Shown: positions 15,410-23,189, counted from the stretch's first letter. The stretch is 23,486 nucleotides of DNA from an uncultured Candidatus Saccharibacteria bacterium (GCA_946187605.1 CAMHRH010000002.1:1-23486), one strand, 5' to 3'. The notes: generated from the letters alone by a model not told the origin. A program made the numbers and translations.

Positions 15410-17782
15410 TTAGTTTGTTCTCTTAAAGCCTCTCAACAAGTACAGTAAGCCTGCCGGGAAAGTCATGCCCGCAATTATAAACGGAAGCATGCCTGGATTG
15501 AACGAGAATCCCGTATCTGGACTCAGGTTCTTCGTATTGGTGATTTTCACAGTTGTCTGGCTGCCGCCAATAATAGTCCCGGTTCGTCCTGACGAATATG
15601 TAGTGCTATATCCATCGCTACTATAGTCCGCTTCATCTATACGATAGCTATAGTTCTTTGAGATTGGAATTTCGATATACTCACCATCCTTCAGTGTAAA
15701 GCTCGCTGACGCACTGCTGCCGAAGTCCAGCCGGTAATTGCCAGAACAGCTATTATTGCTCGTTTTACAGACCTCATATTCGATATAATTTCTATTATTA
15801 ACTGGATCAATATAGTCGCTCCACATATCCGTGATTGTCAACATTATAGAAAAGGCTTTGTTTGTATCTGCGCCGGTACCTTTTATGGCTTTCTCAATCC
15901 GAAGATTGCCAAAAGCAGGCAATTTTTCATCGACCATCGTCACACTAGTCGCAGTATAATCAACATCGCCAGACTGAGAGCTAGCTTCGATTATTCTACC
16001 GTTGCTTATAACGAAGGTAATATCGTAAGCAAGGTCATAATCATCTGGGGCTACTAGCTCCGATAAAGTATAGGTGCCATCCGGTAGCCCTCTAAGCTGA
16101 CTACAGGAATTACTTCTAGTAGCCCATTCTATATTTTCGTTATCATCCGAGATGTTATCTATATAATATCGCCAATTTCTCGATTCAAATATAATTGCTT
16201 TTAGATCCTCATCTATGCCAGATAATCGTAGGACAGCCCCCTCAAGATAGTCGCCATTTAGATTAACTTTGCATATTTCAAAAACATATGGGCTTACCTG
16301 TGCAACTATCTCATGATCATCGACTACATCATTTACCGTGTAGGTCCAGACATTATTGTCTTCTACGGCGTCATTAAGCACATTCACGCCGTCCAATTTT
16401 AGGCTCGTGAGTTTATAGCCAGATTTAACTCTTATCTCAATTACTTTATTTTCGCGCCAGGTCACCCTATCATCGGTCTCAGTAATCGTCGCCTTATCGG
16501 CGTATGAACCAGTTACTGAAGTCTCTACCGTCTTAGTCCCGATAAAGCCAAGTTTGGTGCCACATTCCGATCCAGTCCATCGATATTTAAAGCCCCTAGC
16601 ATCCACTAAGACCAAGAGACGCGAAGCGTTGGCCGACGGTTCGCCTTCCGCGCCAGTAGGCGTAACGCCAGTAGCGCGCAGATTGCCGTCTTTTTCCGAA
16701 AAATACAGGTACGTTCCTTTCTCGTCATTAGTCGAACTAGTTGTTTCGTCGTTAGCATTATACGAGAAAACCTTATTCTGTTTTAGGCCGCTGAGGATTG
16801 TTACCGATTCAGCATAATCCCTCGGTATGCCATTTTGGCCTAAATGGCGAGTAGTAACATTATTAGTACGGGCCGGATTTAGGGTAATGCCGCCACTGTA
16901 TGGGCTAGCAGCACCAGGCTCCGTATCCCAATAACTCCAGCCGGTAGCATCGGGATCATCGTTCGTCAAATCACGTGCATCAATATCCTCGAAGCTCATT
17001 GCCATCGCACTTTCATCGTCGTCGACTAACGTAGAGGTGCCAGTCTTATATAGCCTTATCGTTACGTCGTAAGACACGCCGTCATAATAATTATTCAGAT
17101 GCGTCATATGATAATAGTCGCCTTCGTCCCTAAGTTCGCTAAGCGAATGCTCCTGAAGCGCATTCATGGCATGGTGCCAACGACCCCAGAAGATATCGAT
17201 TGGATGGTAGCGGCGGCCACTTAGATAAACCGAGACATTATCGATCGTCATTTCAACATCAAGCACAGTCCCCGACTGCGTCTTTGCGGCGCCCGTCCAT
17301 CTTAATGTCGCACTATCGTTGCCAATCGCATACTCCCTTGGAGGCGCTGCGGCATTTTGCATAGCATTAAGCCTAGTTTCCGATATTACTATACTCTTGC
17401 CCCCGAGATCAGAGCGCTCAAATGTATATGCCGTTGAACGCTCCGAATCGAAGCGCGCAACCGCTTCGTCGTGATTATATGTCGTGATATTGACGAGCTT
17501 TAAACCATTTCCAGAGAACGTTACGCTTGCCTTTTCGAGACTAATTTTATCCGCGTCGACATTTATCTTATTCTCTGCAAGACCGTATTCGTCCACTCGT
17601 TCCCACCCCATCGTATCTACCGTTACTCCGGCAACATTGCCGCAGTAGGCATTAGGCGGCCCCTGAGTAGTCGGGCATGACGCCGCAAAACTATTACTAC
17701 CACTGATAATAGTAAAACTAATCGCAAGAATAAGAGCCGAAAAGACCGCTAACAAGTTCTTTTTGTTTCGAAAAATAAACAT
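15410..17782 (-). CDS. Large surface protein with Cna-B/pilin isopeptide domains and SPDTG sorting signal
   Basis: 790 residues from the ATG at 17782; the open frame extends to a TTG at 17800. A signal peptide ends at about NSFAAS. The long N-terminal region (about 30-400) is unrecognised and rich in Asp, Tyr and Thr. A segment near 440-500 (SGYKLTSLKLDGVNV...DDHEIVAQ) resembles short Gram-positive surface repeats. Then comes a Cna-B/SpaA-like domain (FEICKVNLNGDYLEGAVLRL ... GTYTLSELVAP) and an FctA-like pilin domain with the expected isopeptide triad pattern (LRIEKAIKG Lys, YRIDEAD Glu, VKITNTK Asn). The C terminus has LSPDTGF, a hydrophobic segment and RGFKRTN, an LPxTG-like sorting signal. 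It is probably an adhesin or fibre subunit on the outer surface. No Shine-Dalgarno is close to the ATG. Confidence 0.85.
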   Translation of the reverse strand: MFIFRNKKNLLAVFSALILAISFTIISGSNSFAASCPTTQGPPNAYCGNVAGVTVDTMGWERVDEYGLAENKINVDADKISLEKASVTFSGNGLKLVNITTYNHDEAVARFDSERSTAYTFERSDLGGKSIVISETRLNAMQNAAAPPREYAIGNDSATLRWTGAAKTQSGTVLDVEMTIDNVSVYLSGRRYHPIDIFWGRWHHAMNALQEHSLSELRDEGDYYHMTHLNNYYDGVSYDVTIRLYKTGTSTLVDDDESAMAMSFEDIDARDLTNDDPDATGWSYWDTEPGAASPYSGGITLNPARTNNVTTRHLGQNGIPRDYAESVTILSGLKQNKVFSYNANDETTSSTNDEKGTYLYFSEKDGNLRATGVTPTGAEGEPSANASRLLVLVDARGFKYRWTGSECGTKLGFIGTKTVETSVTGSYADKATITETDDRVTWRENKVIEIRVKSGYKLTSLKLDGVNVLNDAVEDNNVWTYTVNDVVDDHEIVAQVSPYVFEICKVNLNGDYLEGAVLRLSGIDEDLKAIIFESRNWRYYIDNISDDNENIEWATRSNSCSQLRGLPDGTYTLSELVAPDDYDLAYDITFVISNGRIIEASSQSGDVDYTATSVTMVDEKLPAFGNLRIEKAIKGTGADTNKAFSIMLTITDMWSDYIDPVNNRNYIEYEVCKTSNNSCSGNYRLDFGSSASASFTLKDGEYIEIPISKNYSYRIDEADYSSDGYSTTYSSGRTGTIIGGSQTTVKITNTKNLSPDTGFSFNPGMLPFIIAGMTFPAGLLYLLRGFKRTN

Positions 17783-17868
17783 TTTTATTTTTATTCGCAA
17801 GCAAAAACCGCCGCGATATCTCCTGTGCTTTATTTTTAGTGTTTATTTTCCACAAGCCACTTATGGTT

Positions 17869-17897
17869 AATTTATGACATTCTACGTAAAAAGTCAA
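17869..17897 (-). promoter_or_regulatory. Promoter of the large surface protein
   Basis: TTGACT (17892-17897), 17 nt, TAAATT (17869-17874) on the minus strand, giving a leader of about 80 nt. A small AAGG/CCTT hairpin followed by TTTTT (about 17887-17903) lies at the same place and may end the phosphoketolase transcript. Confidence 0.45.
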
Positions 17898-17905
17898 GGG
17901 CGCCT

Positions 17906-19081
17906 TTACTTGTCTAGACCGGTAATGCTGGCAAAGTGGGCATTCTCAATGAGGATGTCTTCAAATTTGCGCGTCAGGCCATAATGGCCGGAGCGCTCGA
18001 GAATTTCAGCAGCAAGATCGTAGCGCGAGCAATGATTGCGCGCTAATTCGTCAAGCGGCGAAGTCGTAGAACCCTGATCGTTATATCCGTGATAAGTGAA
18101 TCTATACGGGCTGCGCACATAATGCGCAAAAATGCCACGAATTGTCTCCGCGTAGCCATGGAAGTTTACGATGACAGGCTTATCGAGCGTAAATAGTTCA
18201 TCGAAGTCATGCGGTTTTAGCTTATTGTCCGTAGTGCCGATTGCCCCATAAGACAAAGCCGTAATACCGACAAAGCGAATGCGAAGTTCTGGCGCCTCAG
18301 CCTTAGCGAGGTGTATTGCGGCTAGCATTTCCGCAGTCGGGATATCGCCAATCGCCGCTACGACAATGTCGGGTTTCTCATCAGAGGCAAATTGATAAAC
18401 TGAACAGCCGTGACCGTCGCCAATCTGATAGCGAGCATGGTTAATATCAATCCAGCGCGGCTGAGGGTTCTTATTGAATGTTGTAAGATTTACAACATTT
18501 TTAGAGCTAGCCATAAATTCCCAAGTAGCCGCCGCCGCAACATCATCAACTGGGAAAAAGCAGTTCACGAGATTCGATGGTTTTGCGAGCACGCTTGAAA
18601 TAAGTGCTGGGTTTTGATGCGTATAGCCATTATGGTCCTGTCGTTGCCAGCACGAAGTCGAAAGGATATTCAGAGATGCGACATCTGGGCGCCATTCACA
18701 TTCGTTACTCTGCTTTAGAAATTTTAGATGTTGATCAAGTTGCGATGAAATAATCGGCAAGAACGATTCATAGGAAGTCATACAGCCGCTACCGCCGCTC
18801 AAAATATGCCCCGCCAATACCGCAAAAAGTGTGTTTTCGGATAGCATTTCGACAATGCGACCGTTCGGAGCAAGATGTAGGTCCCAATCTTCAATTGTGC
18901 GTCCCCAAGCACGCTCCGAGGCATCAAATACGGCCGCCAATCGATTCGAAGTCGTTTCGTCTGGAGAGAAGAAATAGAAATCCTTATTTTTGTACATTTC
19001 TTCGCGAAGGCATTCGCCAAAGGTCTGCGCACTCGAGCCCTGTTCTGCGCCCGGATTATCAATTCTGTTTGGCAAATTCAC
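17906..19081 (-). CDS. Phosphoketolase, C-terminal half (separate gene)
   Basis: 391 residues, starting at a GTG. It carries the pyrimidine-binding and C-terminal domains of xylulose-5-phosphate/fructose-6-phosphate phosphoketolase: FSPDETTSNRL at 38-48, SYESF with the cofactor-activating Glu105, the FDELFTLDKPVIVNFHGY block with the active-site FHGY, and GSTTSPLDE followed by the conserved tail domain. The family motif TGRHG before SYE reads SGGSG here. The start lies inside the end of the upstream half (23-nt overlap, different frame). AAGGAG is 7 nt before the GTG and the first residues do not continue the other half, so this looks like a deliberate second start rather than a sequencing frameshift. 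The two products should associate to form the enzyme. Confidence 0.9.
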   Translation of the reverse strand: MNLPNRIDNPGAEQGSSAQTFGECLREEMYKNKDFYFFSPDETTSNRLAAVFDASERAWGRTIEDWDLHLAPNGRIVEMLSENTLFAVLAGHILSGGSGCMTSYESFLPIISSQLDQHLKFLKQSNECEWRPDVASLNILSTSCWQRQDHNGYTHQNPALISSVLAKPSNLVNCFFPVDDVAAAATWEFMASSKNVVNLTTFNKNPQPRWIDINHARYQIGDGHGCSVYQFASDEKPDIVVAAIGDIPTAEMLAAIHLAKAEAPELRIRFVGITALSYGAIGTTDNKLKPHDFDELFTLDKPVIVNFHGYAETIRGIFAHYVRSPYRFTYHGYNDQGSTTSPLDELARNHCSRYDLAAEILERSGHYGLTRKFEDILIENAHFASITGLDK

Positions 19082-20000
19082 GATATAGCTCCTTGAAATT
19101 ATATGATTGCAACCATTTTTCCAGCATTTTTAGCTGTTTCTCGTCAGTTTTCGCATTCGGTAATGGGACTTGATGTGCGGCGTAATTCCCCTCAATCTTC
19201 ACGCCATCTACTTCGGCAGGTCCGGTATAGCCTTTTGGCGTGCGCATGATTATAAAGGTATTCTTCTCGACTGAGCTAAGCGCAAGCTGAAACTCTTCAG
19301 TATGAGTGCCATCAACGATTATCGGATTAAAACCGAAACCGCGGAAGAGTTGCAGTAATTCACGTTCGCTACTCCGGCCATAAATAGTTGGCGCCGAAAT
19401 CTTATAACCATTTAGATGTAGAATCGGTAAGACGTGGCCATTATTTTCGGTTGCTAGAAGCTTATTGAGGTTTAAGCTAGCAAGCGCAGTTGCCGTTTCA
19501 AGCTCGCCATCACCAATTAGCACCGTAATCATCTTATCTGGTTTCCCTAGTGCCGCTCCGTAGGCAGTCGCAAGCGAATAACCGAGCTCTCCGCCTTCGG
19601 CGATCACGCCCGGCGTCATTGGACTAGCGTGCGACGGGAAGCCATATGGCCAAGAAAACTGCTTACAAATATATTCAATCCCATGGAGGTTTGGCGTAGC
19701 GTCAGGATAGTATTCAACAAGATCGCCGTCATAGTATAGGTTTGCCTGCAAAGCCGGAAAACCGTGACCGGGACCAAGAATAAACTGTGCTTTCGGAAAG
19801 CGCGCCTTTAGGTTAGCGTAGGCAATATTTATGCCCGGGCACGAACCCCAGTGCCCCAGCAGGCGAGGCTTAATATCGGCGAAAGTGAGTGGCCGATCAA
19901 GCAAAAAATTGTCCTTCAAAAAGATTTGCGCAACTGCAAGATAATTACAGAAATCGATGCGATCATTGATGCTGTTAATATCGACGCCCAGCCCATGCAT
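19059..20000 (-). CDS. Phosphoketolase, N-terminal half (separate gene)
   Basis: 313 residues. It carries the thiamine-diphosphate (PP) domain of phosphoketolase: GHWG with His50, GPGHG with His79, PSHASP with His124, the TPP/Mg motif GDGELETA at 163-170, LHLNGYKI and HQVPL with His276. These histidines correspond to the conserved active-site set of the family. Relative to a normal protein of about 800 residues it lacks some 25 N-terminal residues, and it ends in TGA at WLQSYNFKELYREFAKQN, exactly where the interdomain linker begins. Together with the next gene (704 residues in all) about 80 linker residues are missing. Reaction: xylulose-5-P or fructose-6-P plus phosphate to acetyl-P plus glyceraldehyde-3-P or erythrose-4-P. 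Its own extended -10 lies 6 nt before the ATG. Confidence 0.92.
   Translation of the reverse strand: MHGLGVDINSINDRIDFCNYLAVAQIFLKDNFLLDRPLTFADIKPRLLGHWGSCPGINIAYANLKARFPKAQFILGPGHGFPALQANLYYDGDLVEYYPDATPNLHGIEYICKQFSWPYGFPSHASPMTPGVIAEGGELGYSLATAYGAALGKPDKMITVLIGDGELETATALASLNLNKLLATENNGHVLPILHLNGYKISAPTIYGRSSERELLQLFRGFGFNPIIVDGTHTEEFQLALSSVEKNTFIIMRTPKGYTGPAEVDGVKIEGNYAAHQVPLPNAKTDEKQLKMLEKWLQSYNFKELYREFAKQN
19089..19094 (-). promoter_or_regulatory. Ribosome binding site for the second phosphoketolase gene
   Basis: AAGGAG, 7 nt before the GTG at 19081, located inside the coding sequence of the first half. It is the main evidence that the downstream half is translated from its own start. 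Confidence 0.8.
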
Positions 20001-20006
20001 ACTGCT

Positions 20007-20015
20007 ATTTTAGCA
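20007..20015 (-). promoter_or_regulatory. Extended -10 box of a probable leaderless promoter, phosphoketolase genes
   Basis: TGCTAAAAT ending 6 nt before the ATG at 20000. The surrounding CTACTTATGCTAAAAT is shared with the lepB promoter. No Shine-Dalgarno and no good -35. Confidence 0.6.
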
Positions 20016-20035
20016 TAAGTAGAACAGTTTTTCGA

Positions 20036-20866
20036 TTATTCGTAATCGTGCAATAGCGTAAAGATGAGCGTCTCTTTGACAATCTTATTGACCTTTTTCG
20101 CTTTTGCGCCAATCATATCATGACCACCAAATGTTTCGGTCAGATGAAAGTTTGGGTTGCGTTCGGCAAGCTTGCGAAGATTGGTACCAATTACAAGCGG
20201 GTCGAGCCGCCCATGGATAACCTCCATCGGCATATGAAGGCCGGCAAAAAGGCTATAGTTTCCCTTGTTTAAGATAATATTGTCCATCGACATGCGAAAT
20301 GCGCGCGTATTCAAACTCTTCTTTTCGAAACTCGACAACGCATCGACGAGCTTTGCGGCAGCATTAATAGCTTTGGCATCAGTATGCTTACGTAGTTCAC
20401 CATAGAGCCGCGTATAGACAAGATCCTGAACGCCGGCCACTTCATTCGCACGGATAATTGGTGGCGAAACGAGCACAAGCTTGTCGATAACAATCTCGCC
20501 ACTCGCGGCATAATCCCCGGCAATCAGGCAGCCCATTGAATGGCCGCAAAGGATAATTGGTGTGTTAATTTTTAGTTTCTTAAGCGTGCGAGTCATTGTT
20601 TTGCGGTAGCTCTCGTAGTCGTAAAGATACCAGTCCGGTTTTTCCGAGCGGCCAAAACCAATCAGGTCAATCGCAATAAAGCGAACTTTCGCCAAATCTT
20701 TATCATGAGCAAGCACTGGCAGAACTTCGCGCCAAGTAGCATAACTTGAGGCAATACCATGTAGCATAACGACCGTCAATTCTGGCTCTTTCGATATGCT
20801 ATGGTCATAGCGCACGCGCATCAGAAGCGGAATCTTTAAAAAGCGATGAATAAAATCATTAAACAT
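20036..20866 (-). CDS. Alpha/beta-hydrolase fold protein
   Basis: 276 residues, no signal peptide. The fold is recognised from the oxyanion HG in VVMLHGIASS (His36-Gly37), the region IDLIGFGRSEKP (67-77), the nucleophile elbow GHSMG with Ser110, the likely acid Asp222 in HGRLDPLV and the catalytic His249 in FGGHDMIG. A cap region lies at about 140-205. These proteins include esterases, lipases, C-C hydrolases and haloperoxidase-like enzymes, and the substrate cannot be told from sequence. It starts 6 nt after the stop codon of the DHH phosphoesterase gene, so it is the second gene of that operon; the phosphoketolase genes follow 35 nt later with their own promoter. Confidence 0.92.
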   Translation of the reverse strand: MFNDFIHRFLKIPLLMRVRYDHSISKEPELTVVMLHGIASSYATWREVLPVLAHDKDLAKVRFIAIDLIGFGRSEKPDWYLYDYESYRKTMTRTLKKLKINTPIILCGHSMGCLIAGDYAASGEIVIDKLVLVSPPIIRANEVAGVQDLVYTRLYGELRKHTDAKAINAAAKLVDALSSFEKKSLNTRAFRMSMDNIILNKGNYSLFAGLHMPMEVIHGRLDPLVIGTNLRKLAERNPNFHLTETFGGHDMIGAKAKKVNKIVKETLIFTLLHDYE

Positions 20867-20872
20867 AGTGTT

Positions 20873-21841
20873 TTACTCGTCCAATAATTTCAGAGTTGCG
20901 CCAATTAATTCCGGAAGAGTTTCTTCGTAGCTTTCGTAAATCCTGAAACCAGCCGCATAGGGGTGACCGCCGCCACCAAAATACCCAGCGAGCTGGTCGG
21001 CAATAGGCTTGCTTGCGCGAATTTTGCCGGTAAGCTTGCCGTCTGGATAAGTCTTGATTGCGACCGCAACTTCTACGCCTTCAACAAGGCGAAGTTCTTC
21101 TAGTATTAAAACGTTCGGATTATATTCATCGGAGTATTCTTGAATATCTTCAAATGGAATCAGCACCGTAGCTAAGCGGCCATCGAGATGATATTCGACG
21201 CGCTTGATAAGGTCTGCTTTATAATCGAGAATACGTGCCGTCTTCTTCGAAAATTCACGACGGCGCTCTTCCATCTCTGCGATATCTGCACCGTCATCAA
21301 TTAGCGCTGCGGCAGCACGATAGTCGTCTGAGCTAGTCGACGGCGAAGTAAGGCCGAGCGTGTCCGACAGAATGCCGTAAAGCAGATGCTCGGCACACAT
21401 TGCATTTATCTCGATGCCCTGTTTGATGAAGATTTTATAAAGTAACGCGCAGCAGCTTGAAGTCGTTTCGATAATGCTCTCATATTTGAAGTCTAAATCC
21501 GCTTCAGTCTCGTGATGGTCAATTACAAAAACTGGCGTAGTATAGAGGCAATTTCGAATGACTGGGTCATCAAGCAATTTGCTTATCAAAGTCGAGCTCG
21601 CCGTATCGACAATAATAATAGCGTCTGCTTTGTAGGCGAAATCATTCGTGACGCGGTCCCAGCCCGAAAAGTAACGCATATATTTAGGAATATCGACTGG
21701 ACAATAGAGCGATACTTCCTTATCCGCAAGTGCTTCTTCTAGTGCAAGCGCAGAGCCTAAAGAATCTCCGTCAGGGTTCTCGGCCTGGATAACACAAATA
21801 TGTTTTTTGTCTTTTATGAAATCAGAAAAAATATCGTACAT
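20873..21841 (-). CDS. DHH/DHHA1 phosphoesterase (NrnA-like nanoRNase/pAp phosphatase)
   Basis: 322 residues. DHH domain: ENPDGDSLGS at 21-30 (Asp24, Asp26), Asp79 in IIVDTA, the name-giving VIDHHETE (Asp108-His109-His110) and LSDT with Asp160. DHHA1 domain: the substrate loop GGGGHPYAAG at 289-298. The family degrades short oligonucleotides, and some members act on pAp or cyclic dinucleotides. Unusual: motif I normally begins with a metal-binding His (HxNPDGD), but here the position is Ala20. The rest of the metal site is intact. First gene of an operon with the alpha/beta hydrolase; an extended -10 lies 7 nt before the ATG. NrnA is the best name but pGpG or c-di-AMP-type activity cannot be excluded. 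Confidence 0.9.
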   Translation of the reverse strand: MYDIFSDFIKDKKHICVIQAENPDGDSLGSALALEEALADKEVSLYCPVDIPKYMRYFSGWDRVTNDFAYKADAIIIVDTASSTLISKLLDDPVIRNCLYTTPVFVIDHHETEADLDFKYESIIETTSSCCALLYKIFIKQGIEINAMCAEHLLYGILSDTLGLTSPSTSSDDYRAAAALIDDGADIAEMEERRREFSKKTARILDYKADLIKRVEYHLDGRLATVLIPFEDIQEYSDEYNPNVLILEELRLVEGVEVAVAIKTYPDGKLTGKIRASKPIADQLAGYFGGGGHPYAAGFRIYESYEETLPELIGATLKLLDE

Positions 21842-21848
21842 TGAGATA

Positions 21849-21857
21849 ATTTTAGCA
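21849..21857 (-). promoter_or_regulatory. Extended -10 box of a probable leaderless promoter, DHH phosphoesterase
   Basis: TGCTAAAAT ending 7 nt before the ATG at 21841. Fourth copy of this 9-mer at a gene start in the window. No Shine-Dalgarno. Confidence 0.6.
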
Positions 21858-21863
21858 CAATAG

Positions 21864-22109
21864 CTAATAGACGTAGACGTCGCTACTGCTAATCTCGTTT
21901 AGCATCTCATTTAACGAGACGCCATAGTCGCGACGATATAGAATGTCATCAAAATAATCTGAGGTAATTTTGTTACCCCATTTTTTTCCGAAAGCGTATT
22001 CGGTTGTTGAGCGATAATTAATTAGTTTTACTGTATAGCGATTTGCCTCGTATTCGAATTCAACCTCATGACCAGTCCACAGCAGGTCCTTGAGATACCC
22101 CGTATTCAT
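21864..22109 (-). CDS. Small hypothetical protein
   Basis: 81 residues, no family recognised. No signal peptide or membrane segment; rich in Tyr, Asp and Asn. The N-terminal half (HEVEFEYEANRYTVKLINYRS) alternates like beta strands and the C-terminal part (ISSSDVYVY) is short and polar. It starts 28 nt after the stop codon of the single-pass membrane protein and is probably in the same transcript. An AGGGA about 12 nt before the ATG is a weak ribosome site. The composition resembles the partial protein at the right edge, but no clear sequence similarity is seen. Confidence 0.65.
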   Translation of the reverse strand: MNTGYLKDLLWTGHEVEFEYEANRYTVKLINYRSTTEYAFGKKWGNKITSDYFDDILYRRDYGVSLNEMLNEISSSDVYVY

Positions 22110-22137
22110 TCTTTACTATTTCCCTAAAACAAATAAT

Positions 22138-22968
22138 TTATTCGCCGACATCGAGAATCGGAACTTCTCTTGGCGCTTCAATGTCATCTCGCTTGAAAAA
22201 GACATACGTATCACCAGTGTCTTGACGATAGCCGTAAGCTTCCTCGCTGCCAGTAACGACAAATAGCATTTTAACCGTCTCCGGGAGGACATCTCTTGGT
22301 TGTCCAAAAGATATTTGCTGAGTCGGATGTAGTAAGACTGCATATATGTCATTATTCGCAACGCCATCATTTAATCCCAAAGACCTAATTGCCGCATCAT
22401 AGCTCATGTTTAATTCGTTCAGTGCATCATCGCCGCGCTTAACTTCTCGCGTGCCGTACAAATAATTATCATTTTCAACCGTACAATTGCCGCGCCAGTA
22501 GAACTCTTCGCTAATAAACATATAGCATGAGCCATTCATGGCCTTTGATTGCCAGACGCCATCGGTATTTTCGAGTGGATTATTCGTTTCTGGCTTATTG
22601 GCCACTAGTCCATCATCGTTTTGCCTATTATTCAAAACAAAGAAGATGGCGCCTCCAGCAATTGCGAGCAGGATTGCAACGATAATTACGATTGCGAGTG
22701 GAGCCTTTTTCTTTTCCGCTGGAGTAATCACAAAGTCATCCCGACTCGCGGAAGATGAACCATGTTTTAATTCATCCGGGATTTGCGCAGCAGCTTCCCT
22801 CAGTTCTGCAATTATATCTTTCTGATTTGTTGCGCCTGGGCCTGTAGGCGGGGTAAGACTTACAGTACTAACATTGACCGAGGTCTCGTCGGGCGAAGTA
22901 AGCTCTACTTTGATATGCGTAGTCGAAGATAGAGTTTTTATCTCGACAGACTCATCTTCTTTGCTCAT
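22138..22968 (-). CDS. Hypothetical single-pass membrane protein with exported C-terminal domain
   Basis: 276 residues, no family recognised. The hydrophilic N-terminal 85 residues (Ser/Thr/Pro/Glu rich, probably disordered and cytoplasmic) end in the basic AEKKKAP, followed by one membrane segment at about 90-112 and a C-terminal domain of about 160 residues outside. That domain has two cysteines (NGSCYMFIS, RGNCTVEN) spaced so they could form a disulfide. The arrangement is common for CPR envelope proteins. Its promoter (TGATATAAT, 7 nt before the ATG) predicts a leaderless mRNA and diverges from tRNA-Trp. A small hypothetical gene follows. Confidence 0.75.
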   Translation of the reverse strand: MSKEDESVEIKTLSSTTHIKVELTSPDETSVNVSTVSLTPPTGPGATNQKDIIAELREAAAQIPDELKHGSSSASRDDFVITPAEKKKAPLAIVIIVAILLAIAGGAIFFVLNNRQNDDGLVANKPETNNPLENTDGVWQSKAMNGSCYMFISEEFYWRGNCTVENDNYLYGTREVKRGDDALNELNMSYDAAIRSLGLNDGVANNDIYAVLLHPTQQISFGQPRDVLPETVKMLFVVTGSEEAYGYRQDTGDTYVFFKRDDIEAPREVPILDVGE

Positions 22969-22975
22969 TAACTTG

Positions 22976-22984
22976 ATTATATCA
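22976..22984 (-). promoter_or_regulatory. Extended -10 box of a probable leaderless promoter, single-pass membrane protein
   Basis: TGATATAAT ending 7 nt before the ATG at 22968. The identical 9-mer on the opposite strand serves tRNA-Trp at 23025-23033. Confidence 0.6.
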
Positions 22985-23024
22985 TGAGCTCTTAAGACTC
23001 ACGATACGGCTTTTCACCTATCTG

Positions 23025-23033
23025 TGATATAAT
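23025..23033 (+). promoter_or_regulatory. tRNA-Trp promoter (extended -10)
   Basis: TGATATAAT ending 10 nt before the mature tRNA 5' end. No clear -35 at 17 nt. Confidence 0.55.
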
Positions 23034-23043
23034 GATTTTTGCT

Positions 23044-23119
23044 AGGGGCGTAGCTCAGTTGGTAGAGCACTGGTCTCCAAAACCAGGTGTCGCGAGTTCG
23101 AGTCTTGCCGCCCCTGCCA
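23044..23119 (+). tRNA. tRNA-Trp (anticodon CCA), CCA tail encoded
   Basis: Complete cloverleaf: acceptor AGGGGCG pairs with CGCCCCT, D arm GCTC...GAGC, anticodon stem CTGGT/ACCAG with loop CTCCAAA (anticodon CCA), T arm GCGAG TTCGAGT CTTGC. Discriminator G at 23116, then a genomically encoded CCA (23117-23119). It stands alone, without the secE or ribosomal protein genes that often follow tRNA-Trp. Confidence 0.97.
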
Positions 23120-23166
23120 TAATCAGCGGAAGGCCAAAAGATGGCCATTCTAGTAGCAATAGAGAT

Positions 23167-23189
23167 TAGCTAGCGATAGCTAGTTTTTT
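23167..23189 (+). terminator. Terminator after tRNA-Trp
   Basis: TAGCTA gcga TAGCTA stem-loop (from 23167) followed by six T (23184-23189). A GGCC/GGCC hairpin (about 23132-23146) lies between it and the tRNA. Confidence 0.65.

Noticed and set aside
19059..19081. Phosphoketolase split as a sequencing frameshift or decayed pseudogene
   Set aside because: The second half has a well-placed AAGGAG and GTG, both halves keep catalytic motifs, and the linker is deleted rather than merely out of frame. Raw reads would settle it.
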